A stretch of DNA of 64,000 nt from Chloroflexota bacterium (GCA_016210495.1 JACQUC010000093.1:16250-80249); one strand, 5' to 3'. Numbered from the stretch's first letter, positions 1 through 9,649 are shown. The notes: a model not told the origin generated them from the letters alone. Program-made: numbers and translations.

Positions 1-1443
1 GCCAAACGGGCCGGAAGTGGCTCGGTCCGAGATCACGGTCAGCAGCCCACTTCCCTCGGTCATTCGGTAGACCCGACGCGATGTGCAGCCGCCCCGCCAT
101 TTTCCCACGCCACCAGTATCGGTGACGATCTCCTCCTTCTCAAGTTTGATCGAGCTGCGCATCTCCATAACCTCTGCCGTGAGATTGCGGATATTCACGA
201 CCCCCGTCCGAACCCCGTTTATTCCATCCCCGCCGAGGCATGCGCCTCTGCCCCCTTGAACACCGCCTCCGATCATAAACTCCTTGCCGCCGCGCCCCCG
301 GCGGTGATCTCGCCCCGCTACGTGAACGCCATGGACGCTCCCGGCGAGTCCTGCCACCACCCGGTCCGTGATGGCCGGTGCGAGCGCCTGCAACAGCACG
401 TCGATGATCCGCGAGGACGTCTCGTGATTGCCCGCCACCACCGGGGCCGGCCAGTTGGGATTCACCAGGCTGCCAGGAGGCGCATACACCTTAATCGGCC
501 GGTAGGCCCCGCTGTTGCTGGGAATCTCCGGATCAGTCAGCGCCTTCATCGTGTAGTACACCGCCGTGCAGGTCACGGCGTAAGGAGCGTTCACCCCTCC
601 CGTGGCCGGTCCATCGGTGCCCGTGAAGTCCACCTCCAAACAATCGCCACGTATGGTCACCGTCGCCGCTATGCGCAGCGGGCGCTGGTCGATCTCGTCG
701 CCATCAAGGTAATCGTGGGCGGTGTACTGGCCATCGGGCATCTTGGCTATCTCCGTGCGCATCAGCCGCTCGGCGTGGTTGAGGGTCTCCTCCAGGCAGG
801 CGCGAATGGTTGCGGTGCCGTATCTGCGGCACAGGGCCAATACTCTCTGCTCTCCCATTGCGCAACCGGCCAACTGGGCGCGAAAGTCCCCGAAGCGCTC
901 CTGGGGCATGCGCACGTTCGCCAGGATGACGTCCAGCAGTTCCTGATTGAGCACCCCGGCGCGGCAGATCTTGGTGGGAGGCACCCTGATGCCTTCGGCC
1001 TGGATGTCGCGGTTGGCGGTGGAGTAGCTCCAGGGGGTGGCGCCGCCGATGTCGATCCAGTGTCCGCGCACGGCGGCGATGGCGACGAGCTGTCCGTCGG
1101 CGAAGATGGGTTGCGCCAGCAGCACATCCGGCAGGTGGTTGCTGCCCGAATAGGGATCGTTGTTCCACAGCACGTCCCCCGGCTCCAATGTTTCGCGCCC
1201 CACCCTGTCCAACGCGTATTGCATTGACAGCGGCATAGTGCCCATATGGACGGGGATGCCGGCGGGGCCTTGCGCCACCATCTGCCCATCTGCCGTTAGG
1301 ATGGCTGTCGAGTAATCTCCGGTCTCCACCCAGAACATGGAGCGGGAGGTTCTGCCCACGACGTATTCCATTTCCCTGGTGATCGTCAGCAGGGCATTCC
1401 TCACGACCTCCAGTGTGACCGGATCTACGGCTTTGTCGGGCAT
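1..1443 (-). CDS. Hydantoinase B/oxoprolinase family protein (HyuB type I), 3' end cut by window
   Basis: The frame is open from the ATG at 1443 to base 1, giving 481 codons; the C-terminal ~100 residues lie outside the window, judging from the 585-residue paralogue at 9664-11421. The N-terminus MPDKAVDPVTLEVVRNAL and the segment WNNDPYSGSNHLPD are typical of HyuB, the partner of HyuA in ATP-dependent hydantoinase, oxoprolinase and acetone/acetophenone-carboxylase-type enzymes. A GGGAGGAATT ribosome site precedes the ATG, which overlaps the end of the upstream hyuB by 19 bp, so translation is probably coupled. The DNA is nearly identical to 9978 bases further right, without indels in the stretch compared. 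The substrate cannot be read from sequence. Confidence 0.9.
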   Translation of the reverse strand, partial: MPDKAVDPVTLEVVRNALLTITREMEYVVGRTSRSMFWVETGDYSTAILTADGQMVAQGPAGIPVHMGTMPLSMQYALDRVGRETLEPGDVLWNNDPYSGSNHLPDVLLAQPIFADGQLVAIAAVRGHWIDIGGATPWSYSTANRDIQAEGIRVPPTKICRAGVLNQELLDVILANVRMPQERFGDFRAQLAGCAMGEQRVLALCRRYGTATIRACLEETLNHAERLMRTEIAKMPDGQYTAHDYLDGDEIDQRPLRIAATVTIRGDCLEVDFTGTDGPATGGVNAPYAVTCTAVYYTMKALTDPEIPSNSGAYRPIKVYAPPGSLVNPNWPAPVVAGNHETSSRIIDVLLQALAPAITDRVVAGLAGSVHGVHVAGRDHRRGRGGKEFMIGGGVQGGRGACLGGDGINGVRTGVVNIRNLTAEVMEMRSSIKLEKEEIVTDTGGVGKWRGGCTSRRVYRMTEGSGLLTVISDRATSGPFG

Positions 1444-3161
1444 AATTCCTCCCTGGTGCCACGCAGTCTGGCCGTTTCCTCCCAGTTGATGGTTTTGCCG
1501 TTGTAATCGATGGCGACCTTGTAGTGCTCGATGGCGCTCGCGACGGAGACGCAGCCGTTGATGACATCGTCTAGGACCGACTGCGGATCTCGCTCGATTG
1601 GATTATAATACCCGCCTCCACCTCCACAGCGGTAGGCGAGCTCATCGCCGGCTTCAAGCGCATGCTTCGACTTGGCGATAACGCCGCGACCGTTGATGGC
1701 GATCTCGGCGCAATGGCCGTTCACGCCGCCGTGGTAGCCCAGAGGTGGGAACTTTGTCCCCTCGGAGAAACAATGCACGTAACCGTGGGCTCCCTCTCTG
1801 AACCTCAGGATGGTTATCTGATCGCAACCCCCGCGATACTTTCCAGGACCGCCCGAGTCCATGACGATCTCCTTCTTGCATACCAGGACGGGCGCCCTGC
1901 CCTCCAGTATCTCGGTAGGCACCATCTTGACGTAGCCGGGGTAGCACGTTGTAGCGTACCCGTCGAGCGTCGGCCTGGCGCCAACGCCGCCGACGGAGTG
2001 CACCCATTGGACGAAGGGCTTGCCACGCTCGTCAATGCCGGTTAGCGGAAGCATGGCGGGACGCCCGCTCTCCGCTAGCGCCCGCTCTGGAGCAACCTTG
2101 GCCAGCGCGCCGAACACGGCCGACGAGATGGGACCGACCATGACATACCGGCCCATCACGGGGGCAGGAAAGCTGGGATTTATCACCGTGCCCTCGGGTG
2201 CTACCATCCTGAAGGAACGAAACAGGCCGTCGTTGTTGGGCAAGAAAGGAACCAGCACGGATTTCACGGCGTGGGCGGTGAAGGCGAACGTGAAGTTCCA
2301 GACGCTGTTGATGCCTCCCTTCCGGGTCTGGGGCGAGGATCCTTCAAAGTCCACCGTTAAGTCTGTTCCTCGGATGGTCACGGTGGCGGCGACGCACAGC
2401 GGCTCGTCGATGCCGTCGGCCCAGCTTTCGTGGTGATAGATGCCGTCCGGTAGCTCGGTAACGGCCTTCTTTGCCGCGCGCTCCGTCGTCGCGAGAATCG
2501 CTCGAGACAAGGGCTCGAGCGTGGTCAAATCGTACTCTGCCATGAACTCGACGAGCTTGTGCCCGCACACCGCGTTGGCCGCCACCTGCGCCATCAGATC
2601 GCCCACAGCTTGCTCGGGAGTCCGCACGTTGGCCGTGATGATCTCAAAGAGGTCCTCGTTCCGCTCCCCATTCCTGAACAGCTTCAAGATGGGTATCTCC
2701 AGCCCCTCTTCGTACACGCTGTTTGAGTCGGCGGCCGTGGTGATCCCGCCGATATCGGACCCGTGCAGGACGGTGGCGACGACGGCCACGGGATGGTCGC
2801 CCCTAAATATCGGCGTCGCAACCGCGATATCAAACTTATGGCCGGTGATCATCCAGGGGTCGTTGCAACACAGCACGTCTCCCGGCGATAACGCGACGAC
2901 GGGGAACTTGCGCAGCATGTGCTTCATCCCCACGGACATGCCCGTGAGAATGCCGGGGGTACCTGTCGGCGCTTGCACGATCAGATTGCCTGCGAGATCG
3001 TAGATGCCGCAAGCCAGATCCTCCATTTCGGCCACCACCGCGGTGAACGAGGCCCTGATAAGGGTCTTGGCCTGCTCCTGAGCGATGGAGATTAGCCTGC
3101 TCCATAGCACCTCCAGTCGCGCCCCGTCGAATTCCTGTTTCATATCGTTTCGAAAACTCAT
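1425..3161 (-). CDS. Hydantoinase B/oxoprolinase family protein (HyuB type II)
   Basis: This 578-residue protein is full length for HyuB. It carries GDVLCCNDPWMITGHKFD near residue 100 and a Gly-rich C-terminal stretch (RCGGGGGYYNP) as in the family. Its closest relative in the window is the HyuB at 13529-15223 (shared ISIAQEQAKTLIRASFT near the N-terminus), and it is distinct from the type I HyuB that follows. The ATG at 3161 directly abuts the TAG of the ubiD-like gene (TAGATG); an in-frame ATG at 3143 aligns better with the paralogue, and neither has a clear ribosome site. It probably forms a hetero-oligomer with a HyuA, but none lies next to it here. Confidence 0.9.
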   Translation of the reverse strand: MSFRNDMKQEFDGARLEVLWSRLISIAQEQAKTLIRASFTAVVAEMEDLACGIYDLAGNLIVQAPTGTPGILTGMSVGMKHMLRKFPVVALSPGDVLCCNDPWMITGHKFDIAVATPIFRGDHPVAVVATVLHGSDIGGITTAADSNSVYEEGLEIPILKLFRNGERNEDLFEIITANVRTPEQAVGDLMAQVAANAVCGHKLVEFMAEYDLTTLEPLSRAILATTERAAKKAVTELPDGIYHHESWADGIDEPLCVAATVTIRGTDLTVDFEGSSPQTRKGGINSVWNFTFAFTAHAVKSVLVPFLPNNDGLFRSFRMVAPEGTVINPSFPAPVMGRYVMVGPISSAVFGALAKVAPERALAESGRPAMLPLTGIDERGKPFVQWVHSVGGVGARPTLDGYATTCYPGYVKMVPTEILEGRAPVLVCKKEIVMDSGGPGKYRGGCDQITILRFREGAHGYVHCFSEGTKFPPLGYHGGVNGHCAEIAINGRGVIAKSKHALEAGDELAYRCGGGGGYYNPIERDPQSVLDDVINGCVSVASAIEHYKVAIDYNGKTINWEETARLRGTREELCPTKP

Positions 3162-4595
3162 CTATAAGCCCAGGCTGGCGCCCCACTTCTGCTTGATGAT
3201 CGCGGCAAGCTCGCGGCTCACCGCGATCTCTTTTGGAAACTCATCTTTCCATTCAAAGGGTTTACAGGCGTCGATGATAGCTCTGGAGTTATAGACCGCC
3301 TCTGCCGGTTTGCGGATTCTAGGGTCCAGCCAGGTGCTCCAGGTGCGACGAACTATGTCGATGTCCTCCACCGGTTCTGAGCGGGTGCACATTGCCCAGA
3401 GCACGTCCTGGATATTCGAGGGGTCGATGTCGTCGTCCACCACCACCACGTAGCGCGTCATGTTCGAGCCCGAATCCCCGTGCCTGGCGCCGGCGGCAAG
3501 CATAGCCACCTGCTTCGCGTGCCCATCGTAGCGCTGCTTGATGGATATCACGATGAACGTGCGCACGCCGAAATCGCTCAGCCAGACGCCCTTCACGTCG
3601 GGAATACCGCTTTCTTCCAGCCAGTTGTGCAGAATCGCGGCGCCCATCAAGGCGCGGCAGTGCGTGTTCTCGCTGCGAGGTCGTTCCGGCGGAGCGCCGA
3701 GCAAGATTGGGTTGTTGCGATGGTAAACTCGCTCGATCTTGACGATAGGGCGCGGAGCGACCTCGCCCGCGTAGTAGCCCAGCCACTCGCCAAATATTCC
3801 CTCCGGTCTCGTCTCCCCGGGAGGACACCAGCCGGCGATGACGATCTCGCTGTGCGCTGGGATGGGCAGCCCCGTCACTTCCTCCCGAATAACCTCGACA
3901 GGCCGTTCTCTCACGGCCCCAATGAAGCCGTACTCATCGGGCACCGAGGTTGCGGCTATTCTTTGAATGAGCGGATGGTGTCCGAGGGAAATCGCCACGG
4001 GACAGGGCTTGCCCCTGGAATGCCATTTCTCATAATGGATTCGTCCGTCTCCACCCATTCTGATGTTGAGACCCACCGTATTGCGATCGTGAAGCTGAAT
4101 CCTGTAGGTGCCCAGGTTTATCTTCCCGCTGTCGGGATCCATCGTTATGACCGCGTCGCCGGTGCCGATAAACCTGCCCCCGTCTAACTCGTGCCACATA
4201 GGTGCTGGGAACTCAAAGAGGTCGACGTCGGCCCCGGAATGGACGTTCTCCATTATCGGCCCCGTTCGAACCTCCACCGGGGCAAACTTCGATATCTCGG
4301 CATTCCATTTTGGGAGTTTTCGGCGCAACAGGGCCACGACTTCTATGTCGCTCAAACCCCGAGGGAGGCCAAAAATGTGCGCTATGCGGTTGGTGGTGGC
4401 TGTCGAGCACGTCAAGACCCTGTAGCCAGCAGGATAGCCCTTGACGTTGTCGAAAAGCAGGGCAGGACCATCTGTCCGTCTCCCGTTCAGCGACGATATC
4501 GCACCTATCTCGAGGTTCCAATCGGCTCCGTCGATTCTGCTGAGGTCGCCGAAGCCATCGGTCTCCCCCAGCCAACCATGCATATCATCCGCCAC
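3162..4595 (-). CDS. UbiD family (de)carboxylase
   Basis: The 477 residues match the UbiD family over full length. Recognisable blocks are LGTYRIQLHDRNTVGLNI, the KPCPVAISLGHHP segment and FGEWLGYYAG. UbiD enzymes use prenylated FMN to decarboxylate, or carboxylate, unsaturated and aromatic acids; the cofactor needs a UbiX prenyltransferase, which is not in this window. The gene is immediately upstream of two hyuB genes with no spacer. It is clearly divergent from the second UbiD at 17344-18747, so the two probably act on different substrates or steps. The reaction direction and substrate are unknown. Confidence 0.88.
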   Translation of the reverse strand: MADDMHGWLGETDGFGDLSRIDGADWNLEIGAISSLNGRRTDGPALLFDNVKGYPAGYRVLTCSTATTNRIAHIFGLPRGLSDIEVVALLRRKLPKWNAEISKFAPVEVRTGPIMENVHSGADVDLFEFPAPMWHELDGGRFIGTGDAVITMDPDSGKINLGTYRIQLHDRNTVGLNIRMGGDGRIHYEKWHSRGKPCPVAISLGHHPLIQRIAATSVPDEYGFIGAVRERPVEVIREEVTGLPIPAHSEIVIAGWCPPGETRPEGIFGEWLGYYAGEVAPRPIVKIERVYHRNNPILLGAPPERPRSENTHCRALMGAAILHNWLEESGIPDVKGVWLSDFGVRTFIVISIKQRYDGHAKQVAMLAAGARHGDSGSNMTRYVVVVDDDIDPSNIQDVLWAMCTRSEPVEDIDIVRRTWSTWLDPRIRKPAEAVYNSRAIIDACKPFEWKDEFPKEIAVSRELAAIIKQKWGASLGL

Positions 4596-4660
4596 ATTTC
4601 ATCTCCACGTCTGCATTCAGCGCCCAAATAGCCCGACACAATCGCTGCTGCACGGCACCC

Positions 4661-4690
4661 GGTAGGGACGTTGCGCGCAACGTCCCTACC
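4661..4690. repeat. Perfect 30-bp palindrome (GTAGGGAC-type hairpin)
   Basis: The 30 bases form a perfect inverted repeat whose arms begin GGTAGGGACGTTGCG. It fills the space between ubiD and the substrate-binding protein gene and ends where that gene's stop begins. It belongs with the GTAG...CTAC hairpins at 8538, 18827, 21345, 55306 and 61573. It could act as an intra-operon transcript-stabilising hairpin. Confidence 0.75.
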
Positions 4691-5794
4691 TCACGGCACG
4701 ACGAACACCCCCTCCTTAGGAACCTGTTCGATAATCTTCAGCTCAGCCGACCTCTTGATGATGAGCTCGGCGTTCTTGAAGGTATTGTCATCCCACTGAG
4801 CCGCATAGAAAGGAGGCATGCGTTTCATCGCCAATTCCACCTCCCGAGGCGTCTTGAGGTCCAGAAGGTCCTTTATCTCCTCGATAGCCTCGGGGTGCTC
4901 CTGAACGTACTTGGCCCCCTCGATCAGACAGTTGAGCAGCCTACGGGTGGTATCCTTGTTTTGCTCGTACCATTCCCGATGCGCCCCAACGCCGATGAAG
5001 AACATCGGCTGGCCGGTTATCCCCTTCCACAGGTCATTCGCACTCGCCAACTCCCTGAAGTTGCCGGTCTCGATGACCCGCAAAGCCCAGGGGTCCGAGA
5101 AGATAGCCGCGTCTACCTCCTTCCTTTCGAGAAGGCCGATCTGCACGGGGATCGCGGCGGTGACAAGCTGAAAGTCCTTCTCAAAGTCCAGGCCCATTTC
5201 CTTGAAGATGATCTGAGTACTCGTATACACCCCACTGACCTTCTGCAGCGTGGTGACCTTCTTGCCCTTCAAGTCAGCCACTTTGGTATACGGCGAATCC
5301 TTCGCGACGATGAAGTTGGTGTTGTTCCAGAGGGCGGGGGCGAAGAGCACGATAGGCTTCCCCTCGTTGATGGCGGTTGCCGCTGAGATAGGCGCGTAGC
5401 CCCCCACGTCGACGCGTCTGAGAGCCACCGCCATCATCGCCTCGGCTACCTCGAGGGTCTTGAACTCGATGTCCACACCGTGCTTGAGGTCGATCTTCTT
5501 GTTCTTGATGATCGCGTGGAGTCCGCCCACGGCTCCGGTATTTGAGGCGAACACCACCTTTTTTGGCACCATCACGGTCGGGGTGGCAGGAGCTTGCGGC
5601 GCCTGCGCGGGGGTTGGCGCGGCCACCGCCGCCGCAGGTGTCGGCTTGGGCACCGGCGTGGGTTGCGCAGGTGCGGCGCAGGCGAGCAAATAGGTGCTTC
5701 CCAGTCCAATTCCGGCCCCCAACGATGCCTTGAGAAAATCTCGGCGCGAAACACTTCTTGTTGCACCCGCAGGTTTGGTCATCTTGTCCGACAT
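4691..5794 (-). CDS. ABC transporter substrate-binding lipoprotein, NMT1/THI5 (NitT/TauT) type, Tat-exported
   Basis: The 367-residue protein starts with a twin-arginine motif (SRRDFLKA, about residues 16-23), a hydrophobic segment and a lipobox ending at Cys39 (LLAC). A Pro/Ala/Thr-rich linker to about residue 75 is followed by an NMT1/THI5-like fold (KVADLKGKKVTT, AIFSDPWALRVIE). Such proteins deliver small organic acids, sulfonates or pyrimidines to an ABC importer. A strong GAGGAGGGAG ribosome site precedes the ATG. It is one of four such proteins in the cluster and the only one with an RR signal. No permease or ATPase is encoded in the window. Confidence 0.88.
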   Translation of the reverse strand: MSDKMTKPAGATRSVSRRDFLKASLGAGIGLGSTYLLACAAPAQPTPVPKPTPAAAVAAPTPAQAPQAPATPTVMVPKKVVFASNTGAVGGLHAIIKNKKIDLKHGVDIEFKTLEVAEAMMAVALRRVDVGGYAPISAATAINEGKPIVLFAPALWNNTNFIVAKDSPYTKVADLKGKKVTTLQKVSGVYTSTQIIFKEMGLDFEKDFQLVTAAIPVQIGLLERKEVDAAIFSDPWALRVIETGNFRELASANDLWKGITGQPMFFIGVGAHREWYEQNKDTTRRLLNCLIEGAKYVQEHPEAIEEIKDLLDLKTPREVELAMKRMPPFYAAQWDDNTFKNAELIIKRSAELKIIEQVPKEGVFVVP

Positions 5795-5809
5795 GGCAAC
5801 TCTCCCTCC

Positions 5810-7456
5810 TCATTTATGAGTTGGTATGTCTTCAGTCCAGACCTTAGTCCTCCCGTTGTCTTCCAGCTTCACAATCACCCACTTCAACCAGTCGACATCG
5901 TCTCGCTCCGGGTAATCTTCCCGATAATTGAAGTATCTGCTCTCCGTCCGCATCAGGGATGTGCGTGCGATTAGCTCGGCTATTTCCAGGATGTTGCGCA
6001 GCTCGTTCGCCCGCATCAGCGTGTGCCCGTCTTTCGCCATTACCCGAGGCAAGTTCTCCCTCCTCGCCCTCTCAAGTCCTTCGACGGCCTGCTTCAGTCT
6101 TGCTTCGTGCTTCAACGGCCCGATGTTCTCGTTCACAAGCCGCAAGGTCTCCAAGAACAGCTCGCGAGGGCTGCTACCCTTTTCAAGTCGCAAAGGGGCG
6201 TAGGCTTCACCTCTCAGTCGGTCTATTTGCTCATCCATCGGGCTTGTTCGTGCTGAACTCATAGCGTACCTTGCCGCAACCTCCCCAGCTCTCCAGCCTA
6301 GAACCGAGGCTCCTGCCAGGCCTCCCAGGCCAGCGTACATACGGTCGGAGGCGCTACCGGCGCAGAAGAGACCCTCGACCGTCGTTTCGCCGTTCCTGTT
6401 GGTCCTGACGCCTCCGGTCGGCTCGTTCCCATTCAACGCCGGAACGTATTCCACGAGATCTCTCGACAGATCGATGCCTATCCTCTGCAAGGCACGGATC
6501 GTGTGAGGAATCACTAGTGCGAGCCTGGCAAGATCCTCGCTGTTCAAGTGGCGGCAATCCAGGTACACAGGACCACGGCCCAGTTGGATCTCCCGTGTCA
6601 CACCCTGGGCAATCACCGGTCGCGGCGCCCTTTCCTTCAGTTCGGGATGGTATCTCTCCATAAACCGCTCGCCCAGTGTGTTTACAAACCGCCCACCGTG
6701 TCCGGTGATAGGGTGTAGGCCGGGCATCGATATGAAGGCTTTGGGTCCGACCGTGTAGCCCATCTGCTCCATATTGCGCATTTGAGCCCCCACCCGCCAA
6801 GCGGCCGCCTGGCCATCGCCTGTGACATCGCCCGTGAGGACCTGGCCCATTCCCCAGTCTCCGGCGGCCATTACGACCGCTTTCGCTCGAATGACATAGA
6901 ACGCGGCGTCGCGAACGCCAAAGCCGACCGCACCTATGACCTTCCCCGGAGTCGGAGCGTTGCCGTCCGAGGTCAGAAGATCGGTGATCATTACCCGGTC
7001 CAGAACTTTCGCGCCACGCCGCACCGCTTCGCCGCGGATGACGGACATCAACTGGCCGGCGCCGTGAAAATAGACGTTGCGCAAAGACTTGTGTCCCAGG
7101 CCGGGCTTGCGCACGAACTTGCCGTTCTCCTTTTCCCACCCCACACCCCATTCCTCGAACTGGAGCCGACGATGGTAGCTCTCCGTGATGACGATCTCCA
7201 CCACTGCCGGGTCGTCCAGTAAGTCCGCGGTTTCGCAGGCCTCCCTTACGCAGGCACTCAGGTCGTCGCCGGGCTCATACCCGAGGAAGGTGCCGGCGGC
7301 CACGACGCTGCATCCGCTACGCCCCGCCGGTCCCTTGCTCGCGACGACGACGTCTGCCGACGATTGGCGCGCCGTGATCGCGGCAAGAAGACCGGCGATG
7401 CCTCCGCCGACGATCAGCACGTCTGTGTCGACGAACCGCTGGGTGCCAACTACCAT
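5810..7456 (-). CDS. FAD-dependent oxidoreductase, succinate dehydrogenase/fumarate reductase flavoprotein-like
   Basis: The 548 residues start with a dinucleotide-binding motif (VLIVGGGIAGLLAA, glycines at about 17-22). Later blocks are typical of the fumarate reductase/aspartate oxidase flavoprotein fold: GHGGRFVNTLGERFM, EPTGGVRTNRNGET and VEGLFCAGSASD. Helical C-terminal residues resemble the capping region of such flavoproteins. It has a good ribosome site (GGAGG, 5 bases before ATG). No iron-sulfur or membrane-anchor partner is adjacent, so it is probably a soluble enoate or ring reductase/dehydrogenase serving the neighbouring UbiD/Hyu enzymes; that role is an inference. Confidence 0.87.
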   Translation of the reverse strand: MVVGTQRFVDTDVLIVGGGIAGLLAAITARQSSADVVVASKGPAGRSGCSVVAAGTFLGYEPGDDLSACVREACETADLLDDPAVVEIVITESYHRRLQFEEWGVGWEKENGKFVRKPGLGHKSLRNVYFHGAGQLMSVIRGEAVRRGAKVLDRVMITDLLTSDGNAPTPGKVIGAVGFGVRDAAFYVIRAKAVVMAAGDWGMGQVLTGDVTGDGQAAAWRVGAQMRNMEQMGYTVGPKAFISMPGLHPITGHGGRFVNTLGERFMERYHPELKERAPRPVIAQGVTREIQLGRGPVYLDCRHLNSEDLARLALVIPHTIRALQRIGIDLSRDLVEYVPALNGNEPTGGVRTNRNGETTVEGLFCAGSASDRMYAGLGGLAGASVLGWRAGEVAARYAMSSARTSPMDEQIDRLRGEAYAPLRLEKGSSPRELFLETLRLVNENIGPLKHEARLKQAVEGLERARRENLPRVMAKDGHTLMRANELRNILEIAELIARTSLMRTESRYFNYREDYPERDDVDWLKWVIVKLEDNGRTKVWTEDIPTHK

Positions 7457-7475
7457 CCCAACCTCCTTTCTTACC

Positions 7476-8480
7476 TCAAGCGTCTAACTTCAAAAGCCTG
7501 GCGGCGTTTTCCCCGAGTATCTTGTTCCGATCTCCTTCCGAAACCCGCATCTTGCCGATCTCTTCGAGATTCCAGCGGATGCTGAAGCTGATGGGGCCGA
7601 TGGGGAAATCGCTGCCCACGACGATGCAATCGGCGCCAAGGGTTTGCGCGGCGCACTCGAGCGCGATGTGTTCCACGGAGTGTGTATCGCCCATAATCCG
7701 CCCTCTGTAATCTCGCAAAAGCCTTGCGGGGAGAACCGCCTCGTCGGCGACAACTTCGGGTGGCCAGAGTCGATGGTAGTTGTGCACAAGGTCAAAACGC
7801 CCGAACATGAATGGAACGAAGCCTCCCAGTTGCCCGAAAACCACCTTGAGTGTGGGAAATCTGTCGTAGATTCCGAACAGCACAAAACGGCCCACGCAAA
7901 TGGTGGAATCCAGAAGCATCGAAATCTCGGCGCGCAAGTAGCTCTTTTCTGATCTTTGCATCTCTTTCCAGCCGAGGGTGGTCCTGCCGGGGTGAGCGAA
8001 GATAGGCACGTCGAGTTCTTCCGCAAGCTTGAATATCGGCCAGAACTGTTCATCGTCGATATACAAGCCATTGTAGCTCGTCACCATAGAAATAGCCCGA
8101 AAGTTGAGTTTTGTTACGCACCTCTCGATTTCGGCCAGCGCAAATTGCACGTCGAACGGGTCGATGGCTACTCCCCCGACGAAACGTCCCGGATAGTCGC
8201 GGACAACCCTGGCGAATTCGTCGTTTGTTAGCCGAACTGCTTCTCGGCTCTCCATCCCCGCTGCGTCAATGGCACCCAGGAAAGCAGCGGAGGGCCCCAG
8301 CAGCTCGACGTCTACCCCAACCTCGTCCATCATTTTCACGTGCAATGCAGGATCACTAAAGGCAGGAGACTCCCACAACCACGCGGTTCCCCGGCCAAAA
8401 GGCACCTTTCGGTAGGCGTCGATGAGTTTCAGTGGTAAGTAATGAGCGTGGAAATCGATTACCTTGGGCCTGGCAAGCAA
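7476..8480 (-). CDS. Amidohydrolase family protein (ACMSD-like, amidohydrolase_2), copy 1
   Basis: The 334 residues have the metal-binding H-x-H near the N-terminus (IDFHAHY, His11/His13), the central histidine in IFAHPG and the late aspartate in VGSDFP. This is the amidohydrolase_2 pattern seen in ACMSD, gamma-resorcylate decarboxylase and related zinc-dependent (de)carboxylases or hydrolases. It is a tandem paralogue of 8648-9649; the ends (ARLLKLD) and most of the core are shared. The position between hyu genes and a flavoprotein suggests ring cleavage or decarboxylation in the same pathway. Hydrolase and decarboxylase activity cannot be separated by eye. Confidence 0.88.
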   Translation of the reverse strand: MLARPKVIDFHAHYLPLKLIDAYRKVPFGRGTAWLWESPAFSDPALHVKMMDEVGVDVELLGPSAAFLGAIDAAGMESREAVRLTNDEFARVVRDYPGRFVGGVAIDPFDVQFALAEIERCVTKLNFRAISMVTSYNGLYIDDEQFWPIFKLAEELDVPIFAHPGRTTLGWKEMQRSEKSYLRAEISMLLDSTICVGRFVLFGIYDRFPTLKVVFGQLGGFVPFMFGRFDLVHNYHRLWPPEVVADEAVLPARLLRDYRGRIMGDTHSVEHIALECAAQTLGADCIVVGSDFPIGPISFSIRWNLEEIGKMRVSEGDRNKILGENAARLLKLDA

Positions 8481-8537
8481 CAGTCGTCTCCTCCTTCGTT
8501 CAACTGGGTACTCTCACACACCATCTCAAGCCTTATT

Positions 8538-8563
8538 GTAGGGGCAACCCTGCGTGGTTGCCC
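8538..8563. repeat. Dispersed hairpin repeat (GTAGGGGCAACC type)
   Basis: GTAG is followed by an 8-bp stem, GGGCAACC / GGTTGCCC, around a CTGCGT loop, in the 167-bp gap between the two amidohydrolase genes. The same element with the same loop occurs twice more at 55306-55370, so it is a repeat and not a unique regulator. The rest of the gap shows nothing recognisable. Confidence 0.8.
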
Positions 8564-8647
8564 AAGGACATTGAGCTGAGACAACACCAGATAGGTAGCG
8601 AGGTCACGTGAACCGTCCCCTTCCTTCCACGGCTTCCAGAGAGAGGG

Positions 8648-9649
8648 TTAATCCAGCTTCAGCAGCCTGGCCGCGTTCCCGCAAAGTATCTTGCGCCTGT
8701 TGACCTCCGAAATGCGCATCTTATCGATTTGGCCGAGCGTCCAGCGAATACCGAAGCTATCCGGGGCAATCGGGTAGTCGCTGCCGAGCAACACGCAATC
8801 GGCGCCAAGTGTTTCGACGGCGCATTCGATCGCCTGGTAGTCTGTCGAGTGCGTCTCACCCATGATCCTCCCCTTGTAGTCGCGCGCCAGCCGGGGAGGG
8901 AAAACCGCTTCGTCCCTCACAACCCCAGGCGGCCACTGCGTGTGGTAGTTGTAGACCAGATCGAAGCGCCCGAACATCAACGGGATGAAGCCCCCAAGCT
9001 GCCCGAACACGATGTTAAGTTTTGGAAACCTGTCGTAGATGCCAAAGATCACGAAGCGGCCGATGCAAATGGTCGAAGACAGCAACATCGCGATCTCGGA
9101 CCGTAGGTAGTCTTTGTCGGCCCGCTGTACTTCTCTCCAATACGGGGTGGTGCTGGCCGGGTGGGCAAAAATGGGGATCTCCAGTTCTTCGGCCATCCTA
9201 AATATGGGCCAGAACTGCTCGTCGTCGACGTACAGGCTATCGTAACACACGAGCATCGAGATGGCTCTGAAGTCCAGTTGGGTCACGCACCTTTCGATCT
9301 CCGCGAGCGAGAACTTCATGTTGAACGGATCGATTGCCACCGAGCCGATGAATCGCCCCGGGTACTCCCGGGCAACTTTGGCAAATTCGTTGTTGGTAAA
9401 TCTAATCCCTTCCTCGAGATCGATGCCTGCTGTCTTGATTCCGTCGATGACGGCCGTCGAAGCGCCGAGCAACTCCATGTCGACTCCCGCATCGTCCATC
9501 ATCTTGATGTGCAGCTCGGGGTCGCTGAACGAGGGCGACTCCCAAAGCCAGCTAGTGCTTCTAGCTCGCGGCGTGGTGCGGTAGGCCTCGATGAACTTAT
9601 GGGGTAAGAAATGGGTGTGCCAGTCGATCACCCTCGGCCTGCGAATCAT
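8648..9649 (-). CDS. Amidohydrolase family protein (ACMSD-like), copy 2
   Basis: The 333 residues keep the same metal ligands as copy 1: IDWHTHFLP near the start, IFAHPAS in the middle and LGSDYP near the end. The alignment with copy 1 is end to end without large gaps, so the pair comes from tandem duplication. Most visible differences lie in the loop after the first strand and around the ELLGAST / ELLGPSA segment, which may tune specificity. It lies 14 bp downstream of the hyuB stop and is probably co-transcribed with it. Confidence 0.88.
   Translation of the reverse strand: MIRRPRVIDWHTHFLPHKFIEAYRTTPRARSTSWLWESPSFSDPELHIKMMDDAGVDMELLGASTAVIDGIKTAGIDLEEGIRFTNNEFAKVAREYPGRFIGSVAIDPFNMKFSLAEIERCVTQLDFRAISMLVCYDSLYVDDEQFWPIFRMAEELEIPIFAHPASTTPYWREVQRADKDYLRSEIAMLLSSTICIGRFVIFGIYDRFPKLNIVFGQLGGFIPLMFGRFDLVYNYHTQWPPGVVRDEAVFPPRLARDYKGRIMGETHSTDYQAIECAVETLGADCVLLGSDYPIAPDSFGIRWTLGQIDKMRISEVNRRKILCGNAARLLKLD

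Noticed and set aside
256..1227. 323-codon plus-strand open frame
   Set aside because: It is the antisense shadow of the truncated hyuB; the same shadow appears opposite the paralogue at 10300-11205.
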